From Kiritimatiellia bacterium (lineage in GTDB: Bacteria; Verrucomicrobiota; Kiritimatiellia; CAIQIC01; Lenti-01): a stretch of DNA of 44,273 nucleotides. The notes beneath the pieces were generated by a model that was given only the letters and a program-made list of their open reading frames with translations, made no database searches and was not told the origin of the DNA. The stretch lies in NCBI GenBank assembly GCA_028681135.1, contig JAQUJC010000022.1:1-44273 (forward strand), read 5' to 3'. Both the position numbers and the translations under genes were made by a program. Positions within the stretch are counted from its first letter, which is position 1. The number at the start of each line of letters is the position of its first letter. Below are positions 17,441 through 25,772 of this stretch, piece by piece.

Positions 17441-19063
17441 TCAGATGGCACCGCCGCCGGGCAGGTCGTGGATGACCGTGTCGTGGCCCATGCTCGATAC
17501 GGGTTCGGGATAATCGAGCGTGTAGTGCAGGCCGCGGCTTTCCCGCCGCAGCATGGCTGAGCGGACCACCAACTCGGCCACCGCGGAAATGTTGCGCAGT
17601 TCCAGTAGATCGGAGGTGACGAGATAGTCGCGGTAGTATTCGCGGATTTCGCGCCGCAAGGTATTGATGCGACGCAGGGCCCGCGCCAGACGCCGGTTGG
17701 TGCGCACAATCCCAACGTAATCCCACATCACGGTGCGGACTTCGTCCCAGTTGTGGGTGACGACCACGGCTTCGTCGGAGGGGACGGCATGGCCGACCGT
17801 CCAGGCGGGGATGCGGATTTTACGCCCCTTCGGGCGGGGATGGTCGAGGATGTCGCGGGCAGCGGCATGACCGCAGACGAGGGCTTCGAGGAGCGAATTA
17901 CTGGCAAGGCGGTTCGCGCCGTGCAGACCGGTGCAGGCGACTTCACCGGCGGCATGGAGACCGGCCAGGGCCGTGCGCCCGCGGGTGTCCGTCGTGATGC
18001 CGCCGCAGAAATAGTGCTCGGCGGGAACCACCGGGATGGACTCACGGGCCATGTCGAAGCCATACTGTTTGCAGGTGGCATAGATATTGGGGAAGCGCCG
18101 CTTGAGAAAGGCGGCACTTTGGTGGGTGATATCCAGATGAACGCATTCATCGCCGCGAGTTTTCATTTCGTTGTCGATGGCCCTGGCGACAATGTCGCGC
18201 GGTGCCAGATCGCCACGCGCGTCATAGCGTTTCATAAAGGCGCGTCCCGCCCCGTTGAGCAGGCGGGCCCCTTCGCCACGTACGGCCTCGCTGATCAGAA
18301 ACGACTTCGCCTCGGGATGGAAGAGGCAGGTGGGATGGAATTGGACGAATTCCATGTTGCGGATTTCGAGTCCCGCGCGCCAGGCCATGGCAATGCCATC
18401 CCCTGTGGCAATATCAGGATTGCTGGTATACAGGTAGACCTTGCCAGCACCGCCAGTGGCCAGCACCGTTTGCGGTGCGCGCACGGCCAGGATTTCATGG
18501 TTGGCGCGGTCGAGAAAATAGGACCCGATGCAGGCATAGTCGCCGGCGGCCTTCAACCAGCCGGAGGTGATCAGATCAATGGCCATGAACTGCTCGTGGA
18601 TTTCAATGTTGCGTTGACGGCGCACGCGCTCAACCATGACGCGGATGATTTCGGCACCGGTGAAATCGCCGCTGTGGAGAATGCGGCGTGTGGAATGTCC
18701 CCCTTCACGCCCGAGATCATAATCGGCATCGGTTTCGCGCGGGTGTCGGGGCTTGCGCTCAAAGTGGACGCCCCAGGCCTCTAGCGCGGAAATGCGCTCG
18801 GCACCCCGGGTGATAATGTCGCGGGCGACCTCCGCCTGGGTCAGGCCGGCTCCGGCAACCAGGGTGTCGTGCAAGTGCGCATCGATCGTATCGTCCTCGG
18901 CAATGGGCACGGCAATGCCCCCCTGGGCGTGGGAGGAATTACTTTCATCCAGCCCCCGCTTGGCGCAGAGGATGACTCGGCCATGCGGGGCCAATTCCAT
19001 GGCCGCCGATAGCCCGGCGAGTCCACCGCCAATGACCAAATAGTCACAGTCCAGAATTTTCAT
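17441..19063 (-). CDS. nadB: L-aspartate oxidase
   Basis: 540 residues, the length of E. coli NadB. FAD-binding GxGxxG at 12-17 ('VIGGGLAGLSAAMEL'), the flavin/dicarboxylate loop 'SNSSHAQGGIAVPI', 'LATGGAGKVYLYTSNPDIAT', 'GEGARLLNGAGRAFM' and 'HYFCGGITTDTRGRTAL', followed by the C-terminal helical domain. It oxidises aspartate to iminoaspartate, the first step of de novo NAD synthesis, using O2 or fumarate as acceptor. The partner genes nadA and nadC are not in the window. It lies between trpB and the DUF368 gene, with short gaps, suggesting co-transcription. Confidence 0.97.
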   Translation of the reverse strand: MKILDCDYLVIGGGLAGLSAAMELAPHGRVILCAKRGLDESNSSHAQGGIAVPIAEDDTIDAHLHDTLVAGAGLTQAEVARDIITRGAERISALEAWGVHFERKPRHPRETDADYDLGREGGHSTRRILHSGDFTGAEIIRVMVERVRRQRNIEIHEQFMAIDLITSGWLKAAGDYACIGSYFLDRANHEILAVRAPQTVLATGGAGKVYLYTSNPDIATGDGIAMAWRAGLEIRNMEFVQFHPTCLFHPEAKSFLISEAVRGEGARLLNGAGRAFMKRYDARGDLAPRDIVARAIDNEMKTRGDECVHLDITHQSAAFLKRRFPNIYATCKQYGFDMARESIPVVPAEHYFCGGITTDTRGRTALAGLHAAGEVACTGLHGANRLASNSLLEALVCGHAAARDILDHPRPKGRKIRIPAWTVGHAVPSDEAVVVTHNWDEVRTVMWDYVGIVRTNRRLARALRRINTLRREIREYYRDYLVTSDLLELRNISAVAELVVRSAMLRRESRGLHYTLDYPEPVSSMGHDTVIHDLPGGGAI

Positions 19064-19154
19064 AGGCTCAACTTACCACCACGACTCCCGTGGCGGCAAG
19101 AAGGCAACCGGGCGATGGCCCAGACGAAGCGGCCCCAATAGCCGGGCGGAATGC

Positions 19155-20387
19155 CTAGAGTTGGAAGTCCTGGCCGAAGCCGTACTGCTCGATGACGTAG
19201 TCCATGTCCTTGTCGCCGCGTCCGGAGAGATTGACCAGGATGCTGCGGGAGTGGGTGGGCGAGTTGCGGCTGAGGCGAATGGCATGAGCCAAGGCATGGC
19301 AGCTCTCCAGCGCGGGGATGATGCCTTCGACGCGCGAAAGCATGAAGAAGGCTTCTACGGCTTCCCGGTCGGTGACGGCAACATATTGCACACGGCCGCT
19401 GTCGCGCAAAAAGGCATGTTCAGGGCCAATGGCCGGATAGTCGAGGCCAGAGGCGATCGAGTAGACCGGCGAGGCTTCGCCGGTCTCATCTTGCAGAAGG
19501 TAGGAATTGAAGCCGTGCAGCACCCCTTCTTTGCCGTAGGTCATCGTGGCGGCGTGTTCGCCGACTTTGGTGCCTTTACCGAGCGGTTCGACGCCGTGAA
19601 TTTCGCAGGGATCGGCCAGAAATCCGCAGAAGATACCCATGGCATTGGAGCCGCCGCCGACGCAGGCGGTGACAATGTCGGGGAGGTCGCCGGTCATGTC
19701 GTAGAACTGTTCGCGAGCTTCGATGCCCACAATTCGCTGGAAATCGCGGACCATCATCGGGAAGGGGTGGGGGCCCACAACGGAACCGATGCAATACAGT
19801 TGGCTGATGGGGTCTTCCATGTAGGCCTGGAAGCAGGAGTCCACCGCCTCTTTGAGCGTCTTGAGCCCGAAACTTACAGGGATGACCTTGGCCCCCAGCA
19901 GTTTCATTCGCGCGACATTCGGGGCCTGCTTGACGATGTCCACCTCGCCCATGTGGATGTCGCATTCGAGGCCAAAATAGGCGGCGGCGGTGGCGAGTGC
20001 CACGCCGTGCTGCCCGGCGCCGGTTTCGGCAATCAATTTCTTTTTACCCAGATAGACGGCCAGGAGGCCTTCGCCCATGCAGTGATTGAGCTTGTGGGCG
20101 CCGGTGTGGTTGAGGTCTTCGCGCTTGAGATAGATTTGCGCGGGCCCCAGCTTTTGTGATAGCCGCTCGGCATGATACATGGGCGTCGGCCGTCCCTGGT
20201 AGTGCTTGCGGATGGAGCGGAGTTCGGAAATAAACTTGGCCGAGCGCGAAATCGTGTCATAGGCATCGCGGATTTCTGTCATGATTTTTTCAAGATCAGG
20301 GGGCAGGTAGGCTCCGCCATATTTTCCGTAGCGGCCGTTCTGGTCAGGATGCAATTTAAAATAGTTGTAATAATCGGTCCCGTTCAT
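19155..20387 (-). CDS. trpB: Tryptophan synthase beta chain
   Basis: 410 residues, TrpB1 type. The PLP lysine is Lys99 in '[12 protein letters not shown]'; other signatures are '[17 protein letters not shown]', '[17 protein letters not shown]', the phosphate loop '[12 protein letters not shown]', '[16 protein letters not shown]' and '[12 protein letters not shown]'. It condenses indole with serine to make tryptophan. trpA, which normally follows, is absent: nadB comes next after a 91-nt gap. TrpA must be encoded elsewhere, or this enzyme salvages free indole. ATG 20387 has a GGAG site. Confidence 0.97.
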   Translation of the reverse strand: MNGTDYYNYFKLHPDQNGRYGKYGGAYLPPDLEKIMTEIRDAYDTISRSAKFISELRSIRKHYQGRPTPMYHAERLSQKLGPAQIYLKREDLNHTGAHKLNHCMGEGLLAVYLGKKKLIAETGAGQHGVALATAAAYFGLECDIHMGEVDIVKQAPNVARMKLLGAKVIPVSFGLKTLKEAVDSCFQAYMEDPISQLYCIGSVVGPHPFPMMVRDFQRIVGIEAREQFYDMTGDLPDIVTACVGGGSNAMGIFCGFLADPCEIHGVEPLGKGTKVGEHAATMTYGKEGVLHGFNSYLLQDETGEASPVYSIASGLDYPAIGPEHAFLRDSGRVQYVAVTDREAVEAFFMLSRVEGIIPALESCHALAHAIRLSRNSPTHSRSILVNLSGRGDKDMDYVIEQYGFGQDFQL

Positions 20388-20464
20388 GGTGTCTCCTCAG
20401 GGGGGTATGTTTCTGCGAGTAGATACATGACCGCGGCCGGGTTGTCAAGTACCTGGCTCGCGAG

Positions 20465-20474
20465 CGGGGGGGGG
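20465..20474. repeat. 10-nt poly-G tract between divergent trpB and ABC ATPase genes
   Basis: Run of 10 G within the 215-nt intergenic region 20388-20602, which must also hold both divergent promoters. No convincing -35/-10 pair is visible there. Confidence 0.7.
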
Positions 20475-20602
20475 GCGGGGGCGGACTTCCTGCCCGCCGC
20501 CACGGTCTCTGCCGGGGATTGCTTTGACAGCGGCGCGGGGCGGATGCTACACCTTCGAGACGAACGGACGGCCTGTGGGCGTCCGGATAGAGGAAGCATC
20601 CA

Positions 20603-21706
20603 ATGGCCAATGTCCTTCTCGAAAATGTCTATAAAATCTATCCCGGCAATGTGACGGCGGTCCACGACGCGAGCCTCGAAATCGAGGATCGCGAGTTCGT
20701 GGTCCTCGTGGGGCCGTCGGGATGCGGAAAATCCACCACCTTGCGCATGATCGCGGGCCTGGAAGAAATCAGCCAGGGGACCATTTCCATTGATGGCAAG
20801 ACGGTCAACGATGTGCCCCCCAAGGATCGTGACATCGCCATGGTGTTCCAGAATTATGCGCTGTATCCGCACATGACGGTCTACAACAACATGGCCTTCG
20901 GACTGAAGCTGCGCAAGTATCCCAAGGCCGAAATCCATCAGCGCGTGATGGAGGCGGCCGATATCTTGGGCATTGCCGATTACCTCGAACGCAAGCCCAA
21001 GGCATTGTCCGGCGGCCAGCGTCAGCGCGTCGCCGTGGGGCGCGCCATTGTCCGCAAGCCCAAGGCATTTCTTTTCGATGAGCCGCTCTCGAATCTCGAT
21101 GCCAAGATGCGCGTGCAGATGCGCGCCGAAATCACCAAACTGCATCGCCGCTTACAAAGCACGATGATCTACGTGACCCATGATCAGATCGAGGCCATGA
21201 CGATGGGCGACCGGATTGTCGTGATGAAAGATGGCTGGATTCAGCAGGTGGCCCGTCCGCTGGATTTGTATAATCGCCCTGCCAACCAGTTTGTGGCGGG
21301 CTTTATTGGCAGCCCGCCTATGAATTTCTTTCCCGGGGCCCTGATTCGCCGCCCTGACGTGCTGGTGTTTGACGAAGGCACGTTCCAGGTTGCGCTTCCC
21401 GGTCCGGTGGCCGAGCGCCTGCGCGGTCACGGGGATGAACCGCTGGTGATGGGCCTGCGCCCTGAAGATATTGCTGAACGCGAGACGCGCCCCGACGCCC
21501 AGCCGACACAGGTCATCCAGGCGAACATCGAAAGGGTCGAAATGATGGGCGCAGAGGTCTATTTGCATGCCCATACGGGCAAAAACCTCCTGACGGCGCG
21601 CGTGAGTGCTGCGTGCCAACGGCAGGTCGGCGACCGTGCCGAGTTGCTGCTGGATATGGACAAGGCGCATTTTTTTAGTGGCCCGCAAGGCCAATCGATT
21701 GTGTAG
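20603..21706 (+). CDS. Carbohydrate ABC transporter ATP-binding protein (MalK/UgpC type)
   Basis: 367 residues. Walker A 'GPSGCGKST' (37-45), Q-loop 'VFQNYALYPHMTV', ABC signature 'LSGGQRQRVAVGRAIV', Walker B 'AFLFDEPLSNLD' and H-loop 'VTHDQIEAMT' are intact; a C-terminal TOBE/OB regulatory domain (from about 240) has 'GFIGSPPMNFFPG'. This is the shared ATPase used by sugar or glycerol-phosphate importers. No permease or binding protein adjoins it; such stand-alone MsmX/UgpC-like ATPases can energise several importers. GAGGAAG precedes the ATG. Confidence 0.95.
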   Translation: MANVLLENVYKIYPGNVTAVHDASLEIEDREFVVLVGPSGCGKSTTLRMIAGLEEISQGTISIDGKTVNDVPPKDRDIAMVFQNYALYPHMTVYNNMAFGLKLRKYPKAEIHQRVMEAADILGIADYLERKPKALSGGQRQRVAVGRAIVRKPKAFLFDEPLSNLDAKMRVQMRAEITKLHRRLQSTMIYVTHDQIEAMTMGDRIVVMKDGWIQQVARPLDLYNRPANQFVAGFIGSPPMNFFPGALIRRPDVLVFDEGTFQVALPGPVAERLRGHGDEPLVMGLRPEDIAERETRPDAQPTQVIQANIERVEMMGAEVYLHAHTGKNLLTARVSAACQRQVGDRAELLLDMDKAHFFSGPQGQSIV

Positions 21707-21718
21707 GAGAACCCAACG

Positions 21719-21856
21719 ATGAATCTGATACTCAGTGAACTATTCCAGACCGTGGGCGTGACCGTGGCCGCCTTTGCCATCCTGACCCTGTTGGCCTTAT
21801 GCGGTAAGGCCGAATCGGCGACGTGGAAACAATCCCCAACGAAGGAGTCCCCATGA
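21719..21856 (+). CDS. 45-residue single-span membrane peptide coupled to pdxJ
   Basis: A short frame with ATG 21719 preceded by AGGAG at good spacing. The peptide has one hydrophobic helix ('VGVTVAAFAILTLLALCG') and a polar, charged tail. Its stop codon overlaps the pdxJ start as ATGA, the same coupling used between pdxJ and the next gene, which supports its being translated. No family recognised. It follows the ABC ATPase stop by 12 nt, so it links that gene to the pdxJ-nnr pair. Confidence 0.6.
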   Translation: MNLILSELFQTVGVTVAAFAILTLLALCGKAESATWKQSPTKESP

Positions 21857-22566
21857 AATTAGGTGTCAATATCGACCATGTCGCCACGCTGCGCGAGGTG
21901 CGCGGTGCACGCTATCCTTCGCCGCTGGAAGCGGCCGCCCTGTGTCGCCAGGGCGGTGCCGACAGCATCACCATCCATTTACGCGTGGACCGCCGCCACA
22001 TTCAGGATGCGGATTTGCAGGCGCTGCGCCGTGCCTTAACCATTCCCCTGAATCTTGAAATGGCGAATACACCGGAGATTGTCGAGATCGCCTTGACAGA
22101 AGTCCCAGAGGAGGTCTGCTTGGTGCCCGAAAAGCGCGAGGAACTTACGACGGAGGGCGGGCTGGATGCGGTCGGGCAGTTCGCGGCCTTGAAGCCCACC
22201 ATTGCCCGTTTGAAAGAACAAGGGATAGCGGTCAGCTTGTTTATCGAGCCGACCCTCTCGCAAGTGGATGCAGCCAAAGCCCTGGGGGCCCAGATGGTCG
22301 AATTGCACACCGGGACGTACTGCGATCAAGAGGGCGCGGCCGCCGAGGCCGAATTGGAGCGCCTGGCAGCGGCGGCGCGCCATGGCCATCAGATCGGACT
22401 GCGCGTCAATGCCGGCCACAGCCTGAACTACGACAACCTGACGGCCTTTTTGAAGGCGGTTCCGCATCTGGATACGTTGAACATCGGCCATAGCATTGTC
22501 GCGCGCTCGGTGATGGTGGGGATGGAGCAGGCGGTGCGCGAGATAAAGGCGTTGATGGCCCCATGA
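21853..22566 (+). CDS. pdxJ: Pyridoxine 5'-phosphate synthase
   Basis: 237 residues from ATG 21853 with AAGGAG; a GTG at 21823 is in frame but lies within the preceding peptide gene. TIM-barrel PdxJ with 'LGVNIDHVATLREVRG', 'GADSITIHLRVDRRHIQD', 'NLEMANTPEI', 'VCLVPEKREELTTEGGLD', 'LHTGTYCDQEG' and 'LRVNAGHSLNYDN'. It condenses 1-deoxy-xylulose 5-phosphate with 3-amino-2-oxopropyl phosphate, the last ring-forming step of DXP-dependent vitamin B6 synthesis. The gene is coupled by ATGA overlaps on both sides. Confidence 0.97.
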   Translation: MKLGVNIDHVATLREVRGARYPSPLEAAALCRQGGADSITIHLRVDRRHIQDADLQALRRALTIPLNLEMANTPEIVEIALTEVPEEVCLVPEKREELTTEGGLDAVGQFAALKPTIARLKEQGIAVSLFIEPTLSQVDAAKALGAQMVELHTGTYCDQEGAAAEAELERLAAAARHGHQIGLRVNAGHSLNYDNLTAFLKAVPHLDTLNIGHSIVARSVMVGMEQAVREIKALMAP

Positions 22567-24092
22567 AATTTGTGACAGCGGCCACCCTGCGCGAAGAGGA
22601 GGCCAGCGCGATTGCCGCCCGACCAGGCCTGGGACTGGAAATGATGCAGCAGGCCGGCCAGGGGTTGGCGGAGCGATTGATCACTCTGCTGCAGCACATC
22701 GAATCGCCGTGGCCCCGAGTCCGCTTTTTGGCCGGTCCCGGTAATAACGGTGGCGATGCGTTTATCGCTGCAGCCTGTCTGGATGCAAGGGGGATCGAGG
22801 TCGACGTTTGGCTGGTGGTGCCCGCCGCCACGCTCAAAGGCGATGCCGCTGCCGCGTATCGCAGTCTTACGGAACAGGGCTTTGGTGTGCGTGAAATGGC
22901 GGAAGATCAGTGGGGGCAGGCGCAGGCATCCGACCCGCCCCCCACGATTCTGGTGGACGCTTTGCTGGGGACAGGAGCGAAAGGCGAGCCGCGCGGTATG
23001 ATCCGGTTGGCGGTCGACTATCTGAACAATATGGCCGATTCGTGCGTGGTGGTGGCGACGGATATCCCCACCGGGTTGGACGCAGAAACCGGCGCGACTG
23101 CGGCGTGTTGCGTGCGGGCCGATTTTACGGTGACGATGGAGTTTCCGAAGGTGGGCATGGCCGCGTCCAACGCGCAGGCGGTTTTAGGATCGCTAGGCCA
23201 CGTGCCCGTGGGGCTGCCGCACACGGCCGCCGCATCGATCCCGGATGCCGCTCCGGGCGTGCAATGGATATCAGCGGAGGAGGTGCGGCGCATCCTGCCG
23301 CGGCGCCCACGCGTGAGCCATAAGGGGACCTATGGCACCACTCTTTTGATGGGTGGATCGGCGCACTATTCCGGGGCCATCGTGTTGGCGGCCGCCGGGG
23401 CGATTCGCTCTGGTGCCGGACTCGTACGCGTGGCAACCGTGGAATCCGCCACCGCGGCCGTACGGGCGCAGGTGCCGGAAGCCATTGTCAGTGCGGACCT
23501 CTTTGCCGATGGTGCTCTGGCAGACGTGCACGCCATACTGCTGGGGCCTGGGCTGGGGCGGGCGCTTGAGGCCCGTCGCCTGGTGGAGCGGCTACTGCAC
23601 GAGGCGTCCTGTCCGCTAGTGCTCGATGCCGACGCCATTGCCGTACTAGCCGGCACCCCCGAGACCATCCGCTCCGCTTCAGCACCCATTGTGTTGACGC
23701 CGCACCCCGGCGAGTTGGCCCTGTTGTTGGGTACGGATGTCGCGGCCATTCAGCAGGATCGGCTGGCGGCGGCGCGAGACGCCGCAGAACGGACCGGGGC
23801 GGTCGTGGTGCTCAAGGGGGCGGGGACGCTGGTGGCGCAGACCGCCCAGCCGCACTGGATCAACCTCAACGGCAACCCGGGCATGGCCTGCGGCGGCAGC
23901 GGCGATGTGTTGGCCGGCTTGCTGGCGGGGCTGGTGGCCCAGGGCATCGCGCCGGGTGATGCCGCCTGTGCCGCGGTCTGGCTGCAGGGCACCGCCGGTG
24001 ATATCGCCGCCTTGAGGACAACGCAGATTGCCATGAAAGCCGGTGATATCGCCGATGCCCTGCCCGCCGCTTTCCGCCGCGTGGCAAAATAG
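22563..24092 (+). CDS. nnr: Bifunctional NAD(P)H-hydrate epimerase / ADP-dependent dehydratase
   Basis: 509 residues, two domains. The N-terminal YjeF_N epimerase (about 1-215) has 'LAGPGNNGGDAFIAA', 'DALLGTGAKGEPRG' and 'ATDIPTGLDAETG'. The C-terminal ribokinase-like dehydratase (about 235-505) has 'HKGTYGTTLLMGGSAHYSGA', 'LGPGLG', 'LDADAIAVL', 'LTPHPGELALLLG', 'VLKGAGTLVA' and 'GNPGMACGGSGDVLAGLLAG', the nucleotide and catalytic Asp site. It repairs hydrated NADH/NADPH. The start overlaps the pdxJ stop as ATGA, an arrangement common in bacteria. Confidence 0.96.
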   Translation: MKFVTAATLREEEASAIAARPGLGLEMMQQAGQGLAERLITLLQHIESPWPRVRFLAGPGNNGGDAFIAAACLDARGIEVDVWLVVPAATLKGDAAAAYRSLTEQGFGVREMAEDQWGQAQASDPPPTILVDALLGTGAKGEPRGMIRLAVDYLNNMADSCVVVATDIPTGLDAETGATAACCVRADFTVTMEFPKVGMAASNAQAVLGSLGHVPVGLPHTAAASIPDAAPGVQWISAEEVRRILPRRPRVSHKGTYGTTLLMGGSAHYSGAIVLAAAGAIRSGAGLVRVATVESATAAVRAQVPEAIVSADLFADGALADVHAILLGPGLGRALEARRLVERLLHEASCPLVLDADAIAVLAGTPETIRSASAPIVLTPHPGELALLLGTDVAAIQQDRLAAARDAAERTGAVVVLKGAGTLVAQTAQPHWINLNGNPGMACGGSGDVLAGLLAGLVAQGIAPGDAACAAVWLQGTAGDIAALRTTQIAMKAGDIADALPAAFRRVAK

Positions 24093-24214
24093 CCCAAGAC
24101 TTTTAACGTAAAAGGCGCAAGCGCCGCAAACGAATCGCAAGTGCCGGAACGCGGTGCCGGAACGCGATGGGAATCAGACGGACTCAGGCCAAGATGCGAA
24201 GATGATTCCAGGAG

Positions 24215-24234
24215 GGACGGCCTCCGTGCCGTCC
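24215..24234. repeat. GGACGGC/GCCGTCC hairpin repeat
   Basis: Perfect 7-bp inverted repeat with a 6-nt loop in the nnr-downstream intergenic region. It resembles a dispersed GC-rich palindromic repeat. The 349-nt gap 24093-24441 contains this, the larger inverted repeat at 24308-24404 and no gene I can support. Confidence 0.5.
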
Positions 24235-24307
24235 GGGATTGGCCAACCACCCACCAGTTAGAGCATTTTAAGTAATTGTATACCCATGTTCCGGCCCTAA
24301 CAGCCGC

Positions 24308-24404
24308 GGCTCACCCGGAGGGTTCGCCCTACCAACGGCGTTCAATTCCGGCCACGGTAGGGCGATCCCGACACACCCTGTGGTCGGGAGAGCCGGGCTT
24401 TTTT
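24308..24404 (+). terminator. Large palindromic repeat ending in T6, probable terminator of the pdxJ-nnr unit
   Basis: An outer GGCTC-CCCG arm and an inner GGTTCGCCCTACC (24321-24333) pair with GGTAGGGCGATCC (24356-24368) and CGGGAGAGCC (about 24384-24393); a run of six T follows (24399-24404). The inner arms match at 12 of 13 positions. It looks like a dispersed repeat that also serves as a factor-independent terminator. Confidence 0.5.
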
Positions 24405-24441
24405 GATCTCCAATACCGGCTACAGAATAACTTAAACTGCT

Positions 24442-24939
24442 CTAGAAGCCGAGTCGAACGGCAGCGCCGAGAAACACGGTGTCGGTGTCGATCGCGTCAA
24501 TGGCGTCGTCAAAATCATATTCGCTGTTGAAGCGGTAACAGGCGGAGATATCCAAAAAGATGCTGGGCAGCACTTCGAGGTCCAGTCCGGCCTTGAAGGC
24601 GAAGAAGGGATCGTCCGCAAAGTCGCCGTCCTGATGGACGATGCCGATGCCGGCGGCGGCATAGATGGCGCTGCCCACGACGAGATAGGCGGCTGGCGCG
24701 ATGGCATCCTCGCCAAAGAGATCGGGGAGGAATTCCAGATCGACTTGTGCGCCGATCAGGGTGGGGCGCCATTGGTACGTCAGCAGGTAGCTGAGCCCGT
24801 CATCGTTTAAGTCATCAATATCAATATCGTCCACCGCGACCCAGTAGTTTGCGCCCACTCCGATCCGATGGCGTTGGGCGGCCTGGGCGGCGGGTAGCAG
24901 CATGAGGGACAACGTCAATACAAGTATCCATTTTTTCAT
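24442..24939 (-). CDS. Small outer-membrane beta-barrel protein
   Basis: 165 residues with signal peptide (1-20, ends AQA). The mature part alternates hydrophobic and polar residues in short strands separated by acidic turns ('DDIDIDDLNDDG', 'HQDGDFADDPFF') and ends in Phe within 'TVFLGAAVRLGF', the C-terminal signature of outer-membrane barrels assembled by BAM. About eight strands are expected (OmpW/OmpX size). It shares design with the next barrel gene, 158 nt away on the same strand. Function unknown. Confidence 0.7.
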   Translation of the reverse strand: MKKWILVLTLSLMLLPAAQAAQRHRIGVGANYWVAVDDIDIDDLNDDGLSYLLTYQWRPTLIGAQVDLEFLPDLFGEDAIAPAAYLVVGSAIYAAAGIGIVHQDGDFADDPFFAFKAGLDLEVLPSIFLDISACYRFNSEYDFDDAIDAIDTDTVFLGAAVRLGF

Positions 24940-25011
24940 ATAAGGTTCCCGGGGTTACAGTGAAGGTGGCGTTAGAATGGCAGGATGCGGGACGGTTGGC
25001 AAGGGGAGGCC

Positions 25012-25054
25012 CGAAAATAAACCGGCCCCGCGATGCCAGATGGCACGGGGCCGG
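25012..25054 (-). terminator. Intrinsic terminator of the second beta-barrel gene
   Basis: CCGGCCCCG (25022-25030) pairs with CGGGGCCGG (25046-25054), with an inner TGCC/GGCA stem. On the minus strand the hairpin is followed by TTTATTTT, as expected for factor-independent termination downstream of the gene ending at 25097. Confidence 0.7.
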
Positions 25055-25074
25055 GGTGAGACGTTAGCAAACGC

Positions 25075-25100
25075 CTAGCCTGGATTATAATTCAGGCTAG
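25075..25100. repeat. 8-bp inverted repeat overlapping the barrel gene's stop codon
   Basis: CTAGCCTG/CAGGCTAG around a 10-nt AT-rich loop; its right arm includes the TAG stop codon of the barrel gene. It may stabilise the mRNA 3' end or act with the terminator just downstream. Confidence 0.45.
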
Positions 25101-25645
25101 AACCGCAGCAGCAGTCCCGCATTCACGCCCAAACCAGTGAACGTGGCTTCATCATCTCCAAAATCGATGTCTTCGCCGTCACTCTCGGCGCCATCGACTT
25201 CCAAAAACCGGTACTGGGCTTCTGCAAAAATTGAGAGCGCATCGCTCAAAGCAACTTCAAGTCCGGCGACGCCATACAAGGTGAAATCATCGTCAAAATC
25301 GATGTCGTCGGCTTCGGGAATAATGGCATAGCCACCGCCGCCGCCGCCATAAATGGTGATGGGCACGTCGGTGCCGAGCGGGAAATTAAGCAACAGCCCG
25401 ACTTCCAGCGGGATGACAAACAAGTCGTCGTCACCCTCCCAGTCATCAAACTGGGTGATGCACGACGCCCGCAGTTCGACGGCCAGGTAATCGGCCAGTT
25501 CGCCTTTGAACTTGAGGCCACCACCATAGCCCGGGCCGGGATCATCTGCATTCCAATACGAACCGAATACGCCCACACCACCAGCGGCGAATGCCACGCC
25601 GGCACTCAGCCCAACCACGATTAGCATGATCAGTAACTTTTTCAT
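25097..25645 (-). CDS. Outer-membrane beta-barrel protein with acidic turns
   Basis: 182 residues from ATG 25645 with AGGAG. Signal peptide 1-20 (ends AFA). The mature protein has strand-like segments with Asp-rich turns ('EADDIDFDDDFTLYGVAGLE', 'DGAESDGEDIDFGDDE'), glycine-rich 'IYGGGGGGYAII' and a final 'GLGVNAGLLLRF' with terminal Phe, consistent with an 8-stranded outer-membrane barrel of the opacity/OmpA type. The acidic loops suggest calcium or cation binding outside. A promoter must lie in 25646-25772, but no clear one is visible. Confidence 0.75.
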   Translation of the reverse strand: MKKLLIMLIVVGLSAGVAFAAGGVGVFGSYWNADDPGPGYGGGLKFKGELADYLAVELRASCITQFDDWEGDDDLFVIPLEVGLLLNFPLGTDVPITIYGGGGGGYAIIPEADDIDFDDDFTLYGVAGLEVALSDALSIFAEAQYRFLEVDGAESDGEDIDFGDDEATFTGLGVNAGLLLRF

Positions 25646-25772
25646 TTTGATCTCTCCTATTTTTGCTTGGGGCCGAATGCACACACACCCTTGACCCGAT
25701 TTAAATCGTAAACCGCTGAGAGCAGCCGTCAAGCCGGAAAAAGAAAAAAATATCGGGGGGTATAATCTGGGC

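Noticed and set aside
16165-17715. 516-codon open frame across the DUF368 gene
   Set aside because: Out-of-frame shadow in GC-rich DNA; the alternative frame gives a membrane protein with DUF368 motifs.
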